The translations under genes were made by a program, and so were the position numbers. Below are positions 1 through 7,011 of a DNA stretch of 33,967 nucleotides, piece by piece (the first letter of the stretch is position 1; every line of letters begins with the position of its first letter). The stretch covers positions 1 through 33,967 of the forward strand of contig JAQXNQ010000061.1 of NCBI GenBank assembly GCA_029098085.1. The letters run 5' to 3'. The DNA comes from Oscillospiraceae bacterium (GTDB lineage: Bacteria > Bacillota > Clostridia > Oscillospirales > Ruminococcaceae). A model generated the notes under the pieces. The model searched no databases. It saw nothing but the letters and a program-made list of their open reading frames with translations, and was not told the origin of the DNA.

Positions 1-225
1 CTGTTTGCCGCGTACAAACACCACGCAGATGATGTCCATCATCTCCGCGGTGCGGATCACCTGTGGATTGACCAGGCCCGTGAGCAGCACCGACTGGTCC
101 TTCACAAAGGCCAGCACATCGCTCATCATGTCCGAACCGCAGGCGTCATGCACTTCTATGTCCAGCTGATCCTCGCCGCTGAGCACGGTGGCGTTCAGGA
201 TTCTTGCAACATCTCTGACAGTCAT
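1..225 (-). CDS. DRTGG-domain protein (partial, C-terminus outside window)
   Basis: The first 75 residues are visible, beginning MTVRDVARILNATVLSGED and running through a stretch resembling the DRTGG fold (SDMMSDVLAFVKDQSVLLTG, then NPQVIRTAEMMDIICVVFVRG). DRTGG domains are non-catalytic modules known from HprK-type and phosphotransacetylase proteins. Small stand-alone versions are, from family knowledge, frequent neighbours of clostridial [FeFe] hydrogenase operons. I chose the ATG at 225 because AAAGGA ends 12 bases upstream. The in-frame ATG at 237 touches that ribosome site with no spacing. The gene is transcribed away from the hydrogenase operon from its own strong promoter at 387-415, leaving a leader of about 150 bases. 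A regulatory or nucleotide-sensing role tied to the hydrogenase is inference only. Confidence 0.75.
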   Translation of the reverse strand, partial: MTVRDVARILNATVLSGEDQLDIEVHDACGSDMMSDVLAFVKDQSVLLTGLVNPQVIRTAEMMDIICVVFVRGKQ

Positions 226-308
226 ATTGATGACCATTCCTTTCCCGTTCTGGAGTGGAGACTCCGGCAGCACGCAGATGCGCGGGGCCGTGTGAACCGG
301 CCGCAGCC

Positions 309-343
309 GGGGAAAAGCGGTCATGCTTCAGGAGCATTTCCCC
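309..343 (-). other. Leader hairpin in the 5' UTR of the DRTGG gene
   Basis: GGGGAAA (309-315) pairs with TTTCCCC (337-343), and inside it ATGCT (323-327) pairs with AGCAT (333-337, sharing its last base with the outer arm). It lies in the long untranslated leader between the minus-strand promoter and the DRTGG start. No poly-U tract follows it, so it is not an obvious terminator. Its function is unknown. Confidence 0.35.
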
Positions 344-386
344 TCTTTCGGAGGCACATTTTCTCCCCGCCGGTGCGGCTGTTCCC

Positions 387-415
387 ATTATAGCAAATTT
401 CATCACTTTTTTCAA
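387..415 (-). promoter_or_regulatory. Sigma-A promoter for the DRTGG gene
   Basis: Read on the minus strand, TTGAAA (410-415) is followed after 17 bases by TATAAT (387-392), with a TGC extension just before the -10. This is close to the sigma-A consensus at optimal spacing. Confidence 0.8.
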
Positions 416-547
416 TACTTGGTTTTTGCCGTTTTGCATTATTATTGATTTTGCACAGCTTTTTTTCTTCTCCGCCCGGAGGTCCAATTATGTACTTTTT
501 CATATACCCGGGAGAATATTTTCGTGCTTTTTGCCAAGTCACGTCCG

Positions 548-578
548 TCTAAACTATACTCAAACAGGATAGTTTAGA
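548..578. promoter_or_regulatory. Perfect 10-bp inverted repeat, candidate operator
   Basis: TCTAAACTAT (548-557) and ATAGTTTAGA (569-578) are exact reverse complements separated by 11 bases. The right-arm core GATAGTTT recurs at 621-628, next to the plus-strand -10. The repeat sits between the divergent promoters of the DRTGG gene and the hydrogenase operon, about 70 bases upstream of the latter's -10. There is no T-run, so a dimeric regulator site fits better than a terminator. The cognate regulator is not recognisable here. Confidence 0.5.
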
Positions 579-622
579 TAATAGTCACAAAATTATCAAT
601 GTTCCCTTATTCATTAAGCTGA

Positions 623-651
623 TAGTTTTTTAAGCGGTAAAATGCTATAAT
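623..651 (+). promoter_or_regulatory. Extended -10 promoter for the hydrogenase operon
   Basis: TGCTATAAT (643-651) is a perfect -10 with TGn extension. The -35 position 17 bases upstream reads TAGTTT (623-628), a poor match, as is common for extended -10 promoters or ones needing an activator. A leader of about 120 bases precedes the nuoE-like start at 777. Confidence 0.6.
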
Positions 652-776
652 GATAACGATATAGGATGGGTTATCCTGTGTAAATCTCACAGAAGTTTTA
701 CATAGCGTGAAGGGCTGCCTTTTGGTGAGACAGCGGCCGTCCATGCGATATCAAGCCAAATCAAGGAGGTTTATCT

Positions 777-1271
777 ATGGCTAACACAAAAGGTGGCGTT
801 GCGTTCCACGACACTCCTGAACAGGCTGCGAAGCTGCAGGAGATCATCGCAGCGCACAAAAACGACAAGGGCGCACTGATGCCTGTTCTTCAGCAGGCTC
901 AGGAGGTGTACGGCTACCTTCCCATCGAAGTGCAGACCGTCATCGCCGAAGGACTGGAAGTTCCTCTGGAAGAGGTTTACGGCGTCGTGACCTTCTACGC
1001 GCAGTTCTCCCTCTACCCCAAGGGACAGTACAAGATTTCCGTCTGTCTCGGCACTGCCTGCTATGTCAAGGGCTCCGGCGATCTGTATGACCGTCTGCAG
1101 CAGGTACTGGGCATCGGCGGCGGCGAGTGCACCCCCGACGGAAAATTCTCCCTGGAGGCCTGCCGCTGCGTGGGCGCCTGCGGCCTTGCACCCGTCATGA
1201 TGGTCAACGAGGATGTTTACGGCAAGCTGGTTCCCGACGACATTCCGGGCATCCTGGCCAAATACGCCTGA
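777..1271 (+). CDS. hndA: NuoE/HndA-like [2Fe-2S] subunit of NAD-linked hydrogenase
   Basis: This 164-residue protein is a thioredoxin-fold ferredoxin of the NuoE/HndA type. Residues 20-80 form the helical N-terminal part with the family motif VYGVVTFYAQFSLYPKG. The cluster ligands are visible as C90, C95, C131 and C135 in the CLGTAC and RCVGAC motifs. In NADH-coupled [FeFe] hydrogenases this subunit passes electrons alongside the NuoF-like flavoprotein. The start is well defined by AAGGAGGT at 763-770, six bases before the ATG. It is the first gene of a five-gene operon ending with the hydrogenase catalytic subunit. NuoE of respiratory complex I is excluded by the context: no membrane Nuo subunits follow. 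Confidence 0.93.
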   Translation: MANTKGGVAFHDTPEQAAKLQEIIAAHKNDKGALMPVLQQAQEVYGYLPIEVQTVIAEGLEVPLEEVYGVVTFYAQFSLYPKGQYKISVCLGTACYVKGSGDLYDRLQQVLGIGGGECTPDGKFSLEACRCVGACGLAPVMMVNEDVYGKLVPDDIPGILAKYA

Positions 1272-1307
1272 TCTCTCATACGTTGATTGTAAAAGGGGGA
1301 GATTCCG

Positions 1308-1850
1308 CTGCAGGAATTATCGCTGAACGTTCTGGACATCGCCCAGAACTCCATCCGTGCCAACGCGGCCCTGATCACCATTTCCATCAGCGAGAACACC
1401 GCTGAGCACCTGATGGAGATCTCGGTCTCCGACGACGGCTGCGGCATGTCGGAGGAGCAGGTTGCCCATGTGATGGATCCCTTTTTTACCACCCGCACCA
1501 CCCGCAAGGTGGGGCTCGGCGTTCCGCTGTTCCGGATGTCGGCCGAGGCCACCGGCGGCAGCTTCTCCATCCGCTCCAAGCTGGGAGAAGGCACCGTCAC
1601 CACCGCCTCCTATCACACCGATCACCTGGATATGCTCCCTCTGGGAGACATGACCGCCACCATCACCTCTCTGATCTCCGTCAACCCGGATCTGGACTTT
1701 GTCTATACTCGCACGGTGAACGGAAAAAGCTTTACGCTGGACACCAGAGAGCTGCGCACCGTGCTGGAGGGCGTTCCCCTGAATACCCCTGACGTGCTGC
1801 TGTTTATCAGGGATATGATCAACGAAAACACCGCTGAGCTGTCCGCGTGA
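1308..1850 (+). CDS. GHKL-type ATP-binding protein with a CTG start
   Basis: This is a stand-alone histidine-kinase-like ATPase domain of about 180 residues. The N-box is LDIAQNSIRANA at residues 9-20, the G1 box is DDGCGM at 42-47, and FFTTRTTRKVGLGVPL carries the ATP lid and G2 region. No dimerisation helix with a phospho-accepting His is present, so it resembles anti-sigma or switch-type ATPases more than a full kinase. The only reasonable start is CTG at 1308: AAAAGGGGGA ends 7 bases upstream, an in-frame stop lies at 1290-1292, and homologues remembered for this family begin at exactly this ELSLxxLDIAQNS position. The next ATG (1413) would delete the N-box. Proteins of this type are recurrent members of clostridial hydrogenase operons; what they bind is unknown. 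Confidence 0.85.
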   Translation: MQELSLNVLDIAQNSIRANAALITISISENTAEHLMEISVSDDGCGMSEEQVAHVMDPFFTTRTTRKVGLGVPLFRMSAEATGGSFSIRSKLGEGTVTTASYHTDHLDMLPLGDMTATITSLISVNPDLDFVYTRTVNGKSFTLDTRELRTVLEGVPLNTPDVLLFIRDMINENTAELSA

Positions 1851-1876
1851 CAGAGCGGCAAATCCGATTCCCACGC

Positions 1877-1896
1877 GGGCGGATGAAGCTCCGCCC
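1877..1896 (+). other. Intercistronic hairpin
   Basis: GGGCGGA (1877-1883) and TCCGCCC (1890-1896) form a 7-bp GC stem with a 6-base loop between the GHKL gene and the HndB-like gene. No T-run follows, so it may protect or set a processing end on the operon mRNA instead of terminating it. Confidence 0.35.
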
Positions 1897-1925
1897 ATAA
1901 TACCCGGAAAGGAATGATCATTCGA

Positions 1926-2291
1926 ATGAAAAGCCTGGAAGAACTCAAAGCAATTCGGGACAAAATGAAGAACACCGTCAATATCCGTGAAGAAAACAGC
2001 GACAACATCCGTGTCGTGGTCGGCATGGCCACCTGCGGCATCGCCGCCGGCGCCCGTCCCGTTCTGACTGCCTTCACCGAAGAGGTTGCCAAACGGAATC
2101 TGCAGAATGTCACTGTCACCCAGACCGGCTGCATCGGCATCTGCCAGTATGAGCCTGTTGTAGAGGTCTATGAGGCCGATGGTACCAAGACCACCTACAT
2201 CAAGATGACCGCCGACAAGGTGGCCAAGGTCGTCACCGATCATCTGGTCAACGGCAGCGTCGTCAAAGAATACACCATCGGAAATCTGTAA
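1926..2291 (+). CDS. hndB: HndB-like (2Fe-2S) ferredoxin-domain protein
   Basis: This 121-residue protein starts MKSLEELKAIRDKMK, the usual opening of the HndB/thioredoxin-like ferredoxin family. Cysteines occur in MATCGIAAGARP and in TGCIGICQYEP; the canonical fourth ligand position is not obvious. It is placed between the nuoE-like and nuoF-like genes as in HndABCD-type hydrogenases, where it is thought to be an electron-transfer subunit. I chose ATG 1926, 12 bases after AAAGGA. The in-frame ATG at 1914 directly abuts that ribosome site and would add only MIIR. The following gene starts 15 bases after the stop, behind a strong GGAGGAGGG, implying tight co-expression. Confidence 0.88.
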   Translation: MKSLEELKAIRDKMKNTVNIREENSDNIRVVVGMATCGIAAGARPVLTAFTEEVAKRNLQNVTVTQTGCIGICQYEPVVEVYEADGTKTTYIKMTADKVAKVVTDHLVNGSVVKEYTIGNL

Positions 2292-2306
2292 GGAGGAGGG
2301 CGCCCC

Positions 2307-4100
2307 ATGTATCGTTCCCACGTACTTATCTGCGGCGGCACCGGATGCACTTCTTCCGGCAGTCAGCAGATCGCTGAGACCCTCGAAAGCGAGCTCCGCA
2401 AAAACGGACTCGAGGAAGAGGTAAAAGTTGTAAGAACCGGCTGCTTCGGCCTGTGTGCTCTTGGCCCCATCATGATCGTCTATCCCGAGGGCTGCTTCTA
2501 TTCCGAAGTCAAGGTGGACGACATCCCCGAGATCGTCAGCGAGCACCTGCTCAAGGGCCGTATTGTCAAACGGCTGCTGTACTCCGAGACCGTTTCTCAG
2601 GAAGACAGCAACGTCAAGTCCCTGAATGAAACCCAGTTCTATGCCAAGCAGCACCGCGTTGCTCTGAGAAACTGCGGTGTTATCAACCCCGAAAACATCG
2701 ACGAGTACATCGGTATGGACGGCTACCAGGCTCTGGGCAAGGTTCTGACCGAAATGACTCCCCAGCAGGTCATCGACGAGATCCTGGCCTCCGGTCTGCG
2801 CGGACGCGGCGGCGGCGGATTCCCCACCGGCAGAAAATGGTCTCTGGCTGCGGTCAACGCCGCTCCTCAGAAGTATGTATGCTGCAACGCTGACGAAGGC
2901 GACCCCGGCGCATTCATGGACCGCTCCATTCTGGAAGGCGACCCCCATGTGGTGCTGGAAGCCATGGCCATCGCCGGCTATGCCATCGGTGCGACCCAGG
3001 GCTACATCTATGTCCGCGCCGAGTATCCCATCGCCGTGCATCGTCTGCAGGTTGCCATCAAGCAGGCCCGCGAATACGGTCTGCTGGGCAAGAACATCTT
3101 CGACACCGGCTTTGACTTCGACGTCGAGCTGCGGCTGGGCGCCGGCGCTTTTGTCTGCGGCGAGGAAACCGCTCTGATGACCTCCATCGAGGGCCACCGC
3201 GGTGAGCCCAGACCCCGTCCTCCCTTCCCTGCTGTCAAGGGTCTGTTTGAAAGCCCCACCATCCTGAACAACGTGGAAACCTACGCCAACGTTCCCCAGA
3301 TCATCCTCAAAGGCGCCCAGTGGTTCGCCTCCATGGGCACTGAGAAGTCCAAGGGCACCAAGGTCTTCGCTCTGGGCGGCAAGATCAAGAACACCGGTCT
3401 GGTCGAGGTTCCCATGGGCACTCCTCTGAGAGAGATCATCGAGGACATCGGCGGCGGCATTCCTAATGGAAAGAAGTTCAAGGCTGCCCAGACCGGCGGT
3501 CCTTCCGGCGGCTGCATCCCCGCTTCCCTGATCGACACCCCCATCGACTATGACAACCTGATCGCCATCGGCTCCATGATGGGCTCCGGCGGCCTGATTG
3601 TCATGGACGAGGACACCTGCATGGTGGATATCGCCAAATTCTTCCTGGAATTTACCGTAGACGAGTCCTGCGGCAAATGTACTCCCTGCCGTGTCGGCAC
3701 CAAGCGCCTCTATGAGATGCTGGACAAGATCACCCGCGGCACCGCCACCATGGAAGACCTGGACAAGATGGAAGAGCTCTGCTACTACATCAAGAACAAC
3801 TCCCTGTGCGGCCTGGGCCAGACTGCACCCAACCCCGTTCTGTCCACTCTGAGATACTTCCGTGATGAATACGAAGCCCACATCAAGGAAAAGCGCTGCC
3901 CCGCCGGCGTCTGCAAGCATCTGATGCAGATCACCATTCTGGCGGACAAGTGCAAGGGCTGCACCCTGTGCGCCAGAACCTGCCCTGTCGGCGCCATTGA
4001 GGGCACCGTCAAGAATCCTCACAAGGTCAACCAGGACAAGTGCATCAAGTGCGGCGCCTGCATGGAAAAGTGCAAGTTCGGCGCGATCATCAAGAAGTAA
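2307..4100 (+). CDS. hndC: NuoF/HndC-like NAD(P)- and FMN-binding hydrogenase subunit
   Basis: This 597-residue flavoprotein has the full HndC/HydB domain order. An N-terminal thioredoxin-like [2Fe-2S] domain has C9, C14, C46 and C50. The NuoF core has the glycine-rich GRGGGGFPTGRKW (166-178) and CCNADEGDPGAFMDR (192-206) for FMN and NAD(H). An SLBB segment follows, then a [4Fe-4S] site in SCGKCTPC plus C501. The C-terminal bacterial-type ferredoxin has two [4Fe-4S] motifs (C549/552/555/559 and C579/582/585/589). In the bifurcating model this subunit exchanges electrons between NAD(P)H, ferredoxin and the HydA subunit. The extra N- and C-terminal cluster domains distinguish it from complex I NuoF. 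The hydrogenase gene starts 16 bases downstream. Confidence 0.95.
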   Translation: MYRSHVLICGGTGCTSSGSQQIAETLESELRKNGLEEEVKVVRTGCFGLCALGPIMIVYPEGCFYSEVKVDDIPEIVSEHLLKGRIVKRLLYSETVSQEDSNVKSLNETQFYAKQHRVALRNCGVINPENIDEYIGMDGYQALGKVLTEMTPQQVIDEILASGLRGRGGGGFPTGRKWSLAAVNAAPQKYVCCNADEGDPGAFMDRSILEGDPHVVLEAMAIAGYAIGATQGYIYVRAEYPIAVHRLQVAIKQAREYGLLGKNIFDTGFDFDVELRLGAGAFVCGEETALMTSIEGHRGEPRPRPPFPAVKGLFESPTILNNVETYANVPQIILKGAQWFASMGTEKSKGTKVFALGGKIKNTGLVEVPMGTPLREIIEDIGGGIPNGKKFKAAQTGGPSGGCIPASLIDTPIDYDNLIAIGSMMGSGGLIVMDEDTCMVDIAKFFLEFTVDESCGKCTPCRVGTKRLYEMLDKITRGTATMEDLDKMEELCYYIKNNSLCGLGQTAPNPVLSTLRYFRDEYEAHIKEKRCPAGVCKHLMQITILADKCKGCTLCARTCPVGAIEGTVKNPHKVNQDKCIKCGACMEKCKFGAIIKK

Positions 4101-4116
4101 AGGAGTGTAAGCCCCA

Positions 4117-5859
4117 ATGATCAATTTGAAAATCAACAACATCCCTGTGTCGGTGGAGCCCGGAACCACCATCCTGGAAGCTGCCCGCCAGCTGGGGATC
4201 AACATTCCTACCCTCTGCTACCTGAAGGACATCAATGAGATCGGCGCCTGCCGTATCTGCACCGTTGAGGTCAAGGGTGCCCGCGGCCTGCTGCCTGCCT
4301 GCGTTTACCCCGTCAATGAGGGCATGGAAGTATTCACCAACACCAAGAAGGTGCTGGATGCCAGAAAGACCAACCTGGAACTGCTCCTGTCGGTTCACAA
4401 CCGCAAGTGCCTGTCCTGCCCCAGAAGCGGCAGCTGCGAATTCCAGAAGCTCTGCAACGACTACAACATCACCGCCGAGGATGCCTTTGAGGGCGTCAAG
4501 AACGATTATGAGATCGACGATACCGCCCCTCACATGATCCGCGACAACTCCAAGTGCGTTCTCTGCCGCCGCTGCGTCGCCGTCTGCCGCAAATGGCAGG
4601 ATGTAGGCGTCATCGGCCCCAACGAGCGCGGCTTCAACACCCATATCGGCTGTGCCTTTGACACCGAGCTGGGCAGCGTTTCCTGCGTCTCCTGCGGTCA
4701 GTGCATCGTCGCCTGCCCCACCGGCGCTCTCCAGGAAAAGGACAGCACCGAGGCTGTCTGGGCGGCTCTCTCCGATCCCACCAAGACCGTCATCGTGCAG
4801 ACCGCTCCCGCCGTCCGCGCTGGCCTGGGTGAAGCCTTCGGCTATCCCATGGGCACCGATGTGGAAGGCAAGATGGTCGCCGCTCTCCGCCGCATCGGCT
4901 TTGCCAAGGTGTTCGACACCAACTTCGGCGCTGACCTGACCATCATGGAAGAGGCCAACGAGCTGGTAGAGCGGATCCAGAACGGCGGCGTGCTGCCCAT
5001 GATTACCTCCTGCTCTCCCGGCTGGGTCAAGTACTGTGAGCACTACTTCCCCGACCTGATCCCCAACCTTTCCTCCTGCAAGTCTCCCCAGCAGATGTTT
5101 GGCGCCATCGCCAAGACCTGGTACGCCAAGCAGATCGGCGTGGATCCCAAGGATATGGTCGTTGTTTCGGTCATGCCCTGCACCGCCAAGAAGTTTGAGA
5201 TCGGCCGTCCCGATCAGTCTGCTGCCGGCGTTCCCGACGTGGACATCTCCATCACCACCCGTGAGCTGGTCAAGATGATCCATGCTGCCGGTCTGGAGTT
5301 TACTGCTCTGCCTGACGAAGAGTTCGACGCTCCTCTGGGCCTGGATACCGGCGCCGGCGTCATCTTCGGCGCAACCGGCGGCGTTATGGAAGCAGCTCTC
5401 CGTACTGCCAAGGACTGGCTCACCGGCCAGGACAACCCCGTTGAAGCGCTTGATTATCAGGCGATCCGCGGCACCGAAGGCATCAAGGAAGCTTCCTTTG
5501 AAATCGGCGGCCTGACCCTGAAGGTAGCTGTCTGCTCCGGTCTGGTCAACGCCAAGAAGGTGCTGAAGGCCGTTCAGGCCGGCACTGCTGACTACCAGTT
5601 CATCGAAATCATGGCCTGCCCCGGCGGCTGCGTCAACGGCGGCGGTCAGCCCTTCCAGCCCGCTTCTGTCCGCAACTTCGTGGACATCCGTGCGGAGCGC
5701 GCCAAGGCCCTGTACTCCAACGACGAGGGCAATACCCTGCGCAAGTCTCATGACAATCCTGCCATCAAGAAGCTGTACGAGGAGTTCCTCGGCAAGCCCG
5801 GCAGCCACACCGCTCATGAGATTCTGCATACCTCCTATGTGGCCCGTCCCAAATATTGA
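4117..5859 (+). CDS. hndD: [FeFe] hydrogenase catalytic subunit (HndD/HydA type)
   Basis: This 580-residue modular [FeFe] hydrogenase reversibly reduces protons to H2. In order it has a plant-type [2Fe-2S] domain (C34, C45, C48, C62), a His-Cys [4Fe-4S] site (H94, C98, C101, C107), two [4Fe-4S] motifs (C147-C157, C190-C200), and the H-cluster domain with L2 VMPCTAKKFE (C355) and L3 EIMACPGGCVNGGGQP (C501, C505). E279, E282 and S319 occupy the positions of the known proton path. L1 is TSCSPGW, not the textbook TSCCPGW: C299 is kept but position 300 is Ser, and an additional Cys sits at 321. The C-terminal KSHDNPAIKKLYEEFLG tail is typical. With the upstream subunits this looks like a soluble NAD(P)/ferredoxin-linked, probably bifurcating, group A hydrogenase. 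Maturases HydEFG are not in the window. Confidence 0.95.
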   Translation: MINLKINNIPVSVEPGTTILEAARQLGINIPTLCYLKDINEIGACRICTVEVKGARGLLPACVYPVNEGMEVFTNTKKVLDARKTNLELLLSVHNRKCLSCPRSGSCEFQKLCNDYNITAEDAFEGVKNDYEIDDTAPHMIRDNSKCVLCRRCVAVCRKWQDVGVIGPNERGFNTHIGCAFDTELGSVSCVSCGQCIVACPTGALQEKDSTEAVWAALSDPTKTVIVQTAPAVRAGLGEAFGYPMGTDVEGKMVAALRRIGFAKVFDTNFGADLTIMEEANELVERIQNGGVLPMITSCSPGWVKYCEHYFPDLIPNLSSCKSPQQMFGAIAKTWYAKQIGVDPKDMVVVSVMPCTAKKFEIGRPDQSAAGVPDVDISITTRELVKMIHAAGLEFTALPDEEFDAPLGLDTGAGVIFGATGGVMEAALRTAKDWLTGQDNPVEALDYQAIRGTEGIKEASFEIGGLTLKVAVCSGLVNAKKVLKAVQAGTADYQFIEIMACPGGCVNGGGQPFQPASVRNFVDIRAERAKALYSNDEGNTLRKSHDNPAIKKLYEEFLGKPGSHTAHEILHTSYVARPKY

Positions 5860-5882
5860 TCTCACCACCCAGCCATAGAACT

Positions 5883-5922
5883 GGCCCCCGCGGAGTCTGT
5901 GCTCCGCGGGGGCCTCTTTTTT
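5883..5922 (+). terminator. Rho-independent terminator of the hydrogenase operon
   Basis: A perfect 13-bp GC-rich stem (5883-5895 with 5902-5914) with a 6-base loop is followed by TCTTTTTT. It lies 24 bases after the hydrogenase stop. Confidence 0.95.
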
Positions 5923-5944
5923 CGGGAAGATATGCCCGCTTGAA

Positions 5945-5973
5945 TTGTATTCTGCCGCAGAATATGGTATAAT
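5945..5973 (+). promoter_or_regulatory. Sigma-A promoter for rlmB
   Basis: TTGTAT (5945-5950), 17 bases, then TATAAT (5968-5973) with a TGG extension. It lies between the hydrogenase terminator and rlmB, giving a leader of about 130 bases. Confidence 0.75.
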
Positions 5974-6107
5974 AAAAAATAATCGGCAAAATCTGCTGTT
6001 TTCCGCAGACTGCCGCCACCTGTGAAGGAATCTGTCCCGGCAGGCCGTTTTCTGATTGCATTCATTTCAAAGAGGCCGGCTTTCTCCGGCCGGAAAGGCA
6101 GTACAAT

Positions 6108-6983
6108 ATGACCAAACCTCCCCGTAAAAACGACCGAAACGACCGTCCCGCCCGGTGGGGCAACCGGCCGCCCCGTCCCCAGCGCCCCCGTCAGAAATCC
6201 GAGAGCTACGCCGAGCAGGGCGGCTATGACAACATGATTGCCGGCCGCAACGCCGTGCTGGAAGCCCTCAAGACCGGTCAGCGGATCGATACCCTCTATC
6301 TCGCTCCCGGGCAGACCGGCAGCATCTCCCGCATCATCGCCGCGGCCAAGGAGCTGGGCTGCCCCATCAAGGAAGTTTCCTATGAAAAGCTGGACGCCAT
6401 GGCCTTCGGCATCAACCACCAGGGCGTGATTCTGACCCTGTCCGCCGCGGAATATGTGGAGGTGGCGGACATTCTCCGCGCTGCCGCCGACAAGGGCGAA
6501 GCGCCCTTCCTGATCATCGCCGACGAAATCGAGGATCCCCACAATCTGGGAGCCCTGATCCGCACCGCCGAAACCGCCGGCGCGCACGGCCTTGTGATCC
6601 CCAAGCGGCGGGGCGTGGGCCTGACCTCGGCCGTCTTCAAGTCCTCCGCCGGTGCCGCCGCCCATCTGCCGGTGGCGCGGGTGGCCAATCTGGCATCGGT
6701 GGTGGAGGAGCTGAAGAGCCAGGGCATCTGGGTCTATGGCTGCGATATGGATGGCCAACCCTGGTGCCAGGTGGACTTCTCCGGCGGCGTGGCTCTGATT
6801 GTGGGCTCGGAAGGCCGGGGCATGAACCGCCTGCTCAAGGATAAATGTGACACCATGGTCACCCTCCCCATGCAGGGCGAGATTTCCTCCCTCAACGCTT
6901 CGGTGGCGGGAGGCATCATCATGTACGAGGTCGCCCGGCAGCGGCTGGGGCTGACCGCCGTTTCCCCCAAGGTCAAGGATTAA
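6108..6983 (+). CDS. rlmB: 23S rRNA 2'-O-methyltransferase RlmB (SpoU family)
   Basis: This 291-residue SPOUT/TrmH-type enzyme is expected to methylate the 2'-O of G2251 in 23S rRNA. A basic, arginine-rich tail (1-40) precedes the substrate-binding domain starting IAGRNAVLEAL. The three SpoU motifs are present: NLGALIRTAE, IVGSEGRGM and SLNASVAGGI, the last forming part of the trefoil-knot SAM site. The ATG follows GGAAAGG by 10 bases. It is the first gene of a short operon with the pseudo-P-type ATPase and the GNAT gene, and has its own promoter. RlmB is the best call by overall pattern; other TrmH-family rRNA or tRNA methyltransferases cannot be fully excluded. Confidence 0.9.
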   Translation: MTKPPRKNDRNDRPARWGNRPPRPQRPRQKSESYAEQGGYDNMIAGRNAVLEALKTGQRIDTLYLAPGQTGSISRIIAAAKELGCPIKEVSYEKLDAMAFGINHQGVILTLSAAEYVEVADILRAAADKGEAPFLIIADEIEDPHNLGALIRTAETAGAHGLVIPKRRGVGLTSAVFKSSAGAAAHLPVARVANLASVVEELKSQGIWVYGCDMDGQPWCQVDFSGGVALIVGSEGRGMNRLLKDKCDTMVTLPMQGEISSLNASVAGGIIMYEVARQRLGLTAVSPKVKD

Positions 6984-7011
6984 AAAGCCGCCAGGGAAGG
7001 AGTGAGGTCCG

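Noticed and set aside
146..487. Minus-strand frame of 113 codons over the DRTGG leader
   Set aside because: It starts upstream of the -10 of the DRTGG promoter and overlaps the DRTGG gene in another frame; no ribosome site or family match.
548..578. Rex (redox) operator at the hydrogenase promoter
   Set aside because: The repeat does not match the TTGTTAA-type Rex palindrome; kept only as an operator for an unknown regulator.
1317..4205. Very long minus-strand open frame (over 900 codons) across the hydrogenase operon
   Set aside because: It is the antisense shadow of GC-rich genes with well-defined family motifs; no ribosome site, and its translation is low-complexity Gly/Ala/Asp/His without domains.
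4090..5868. Minus-strand open frame opposite the [FeFe] hydrogenase gene
   Set aside because: Same shadow effect; the plus-strand frame carries all hydrogenase ligand motifs.
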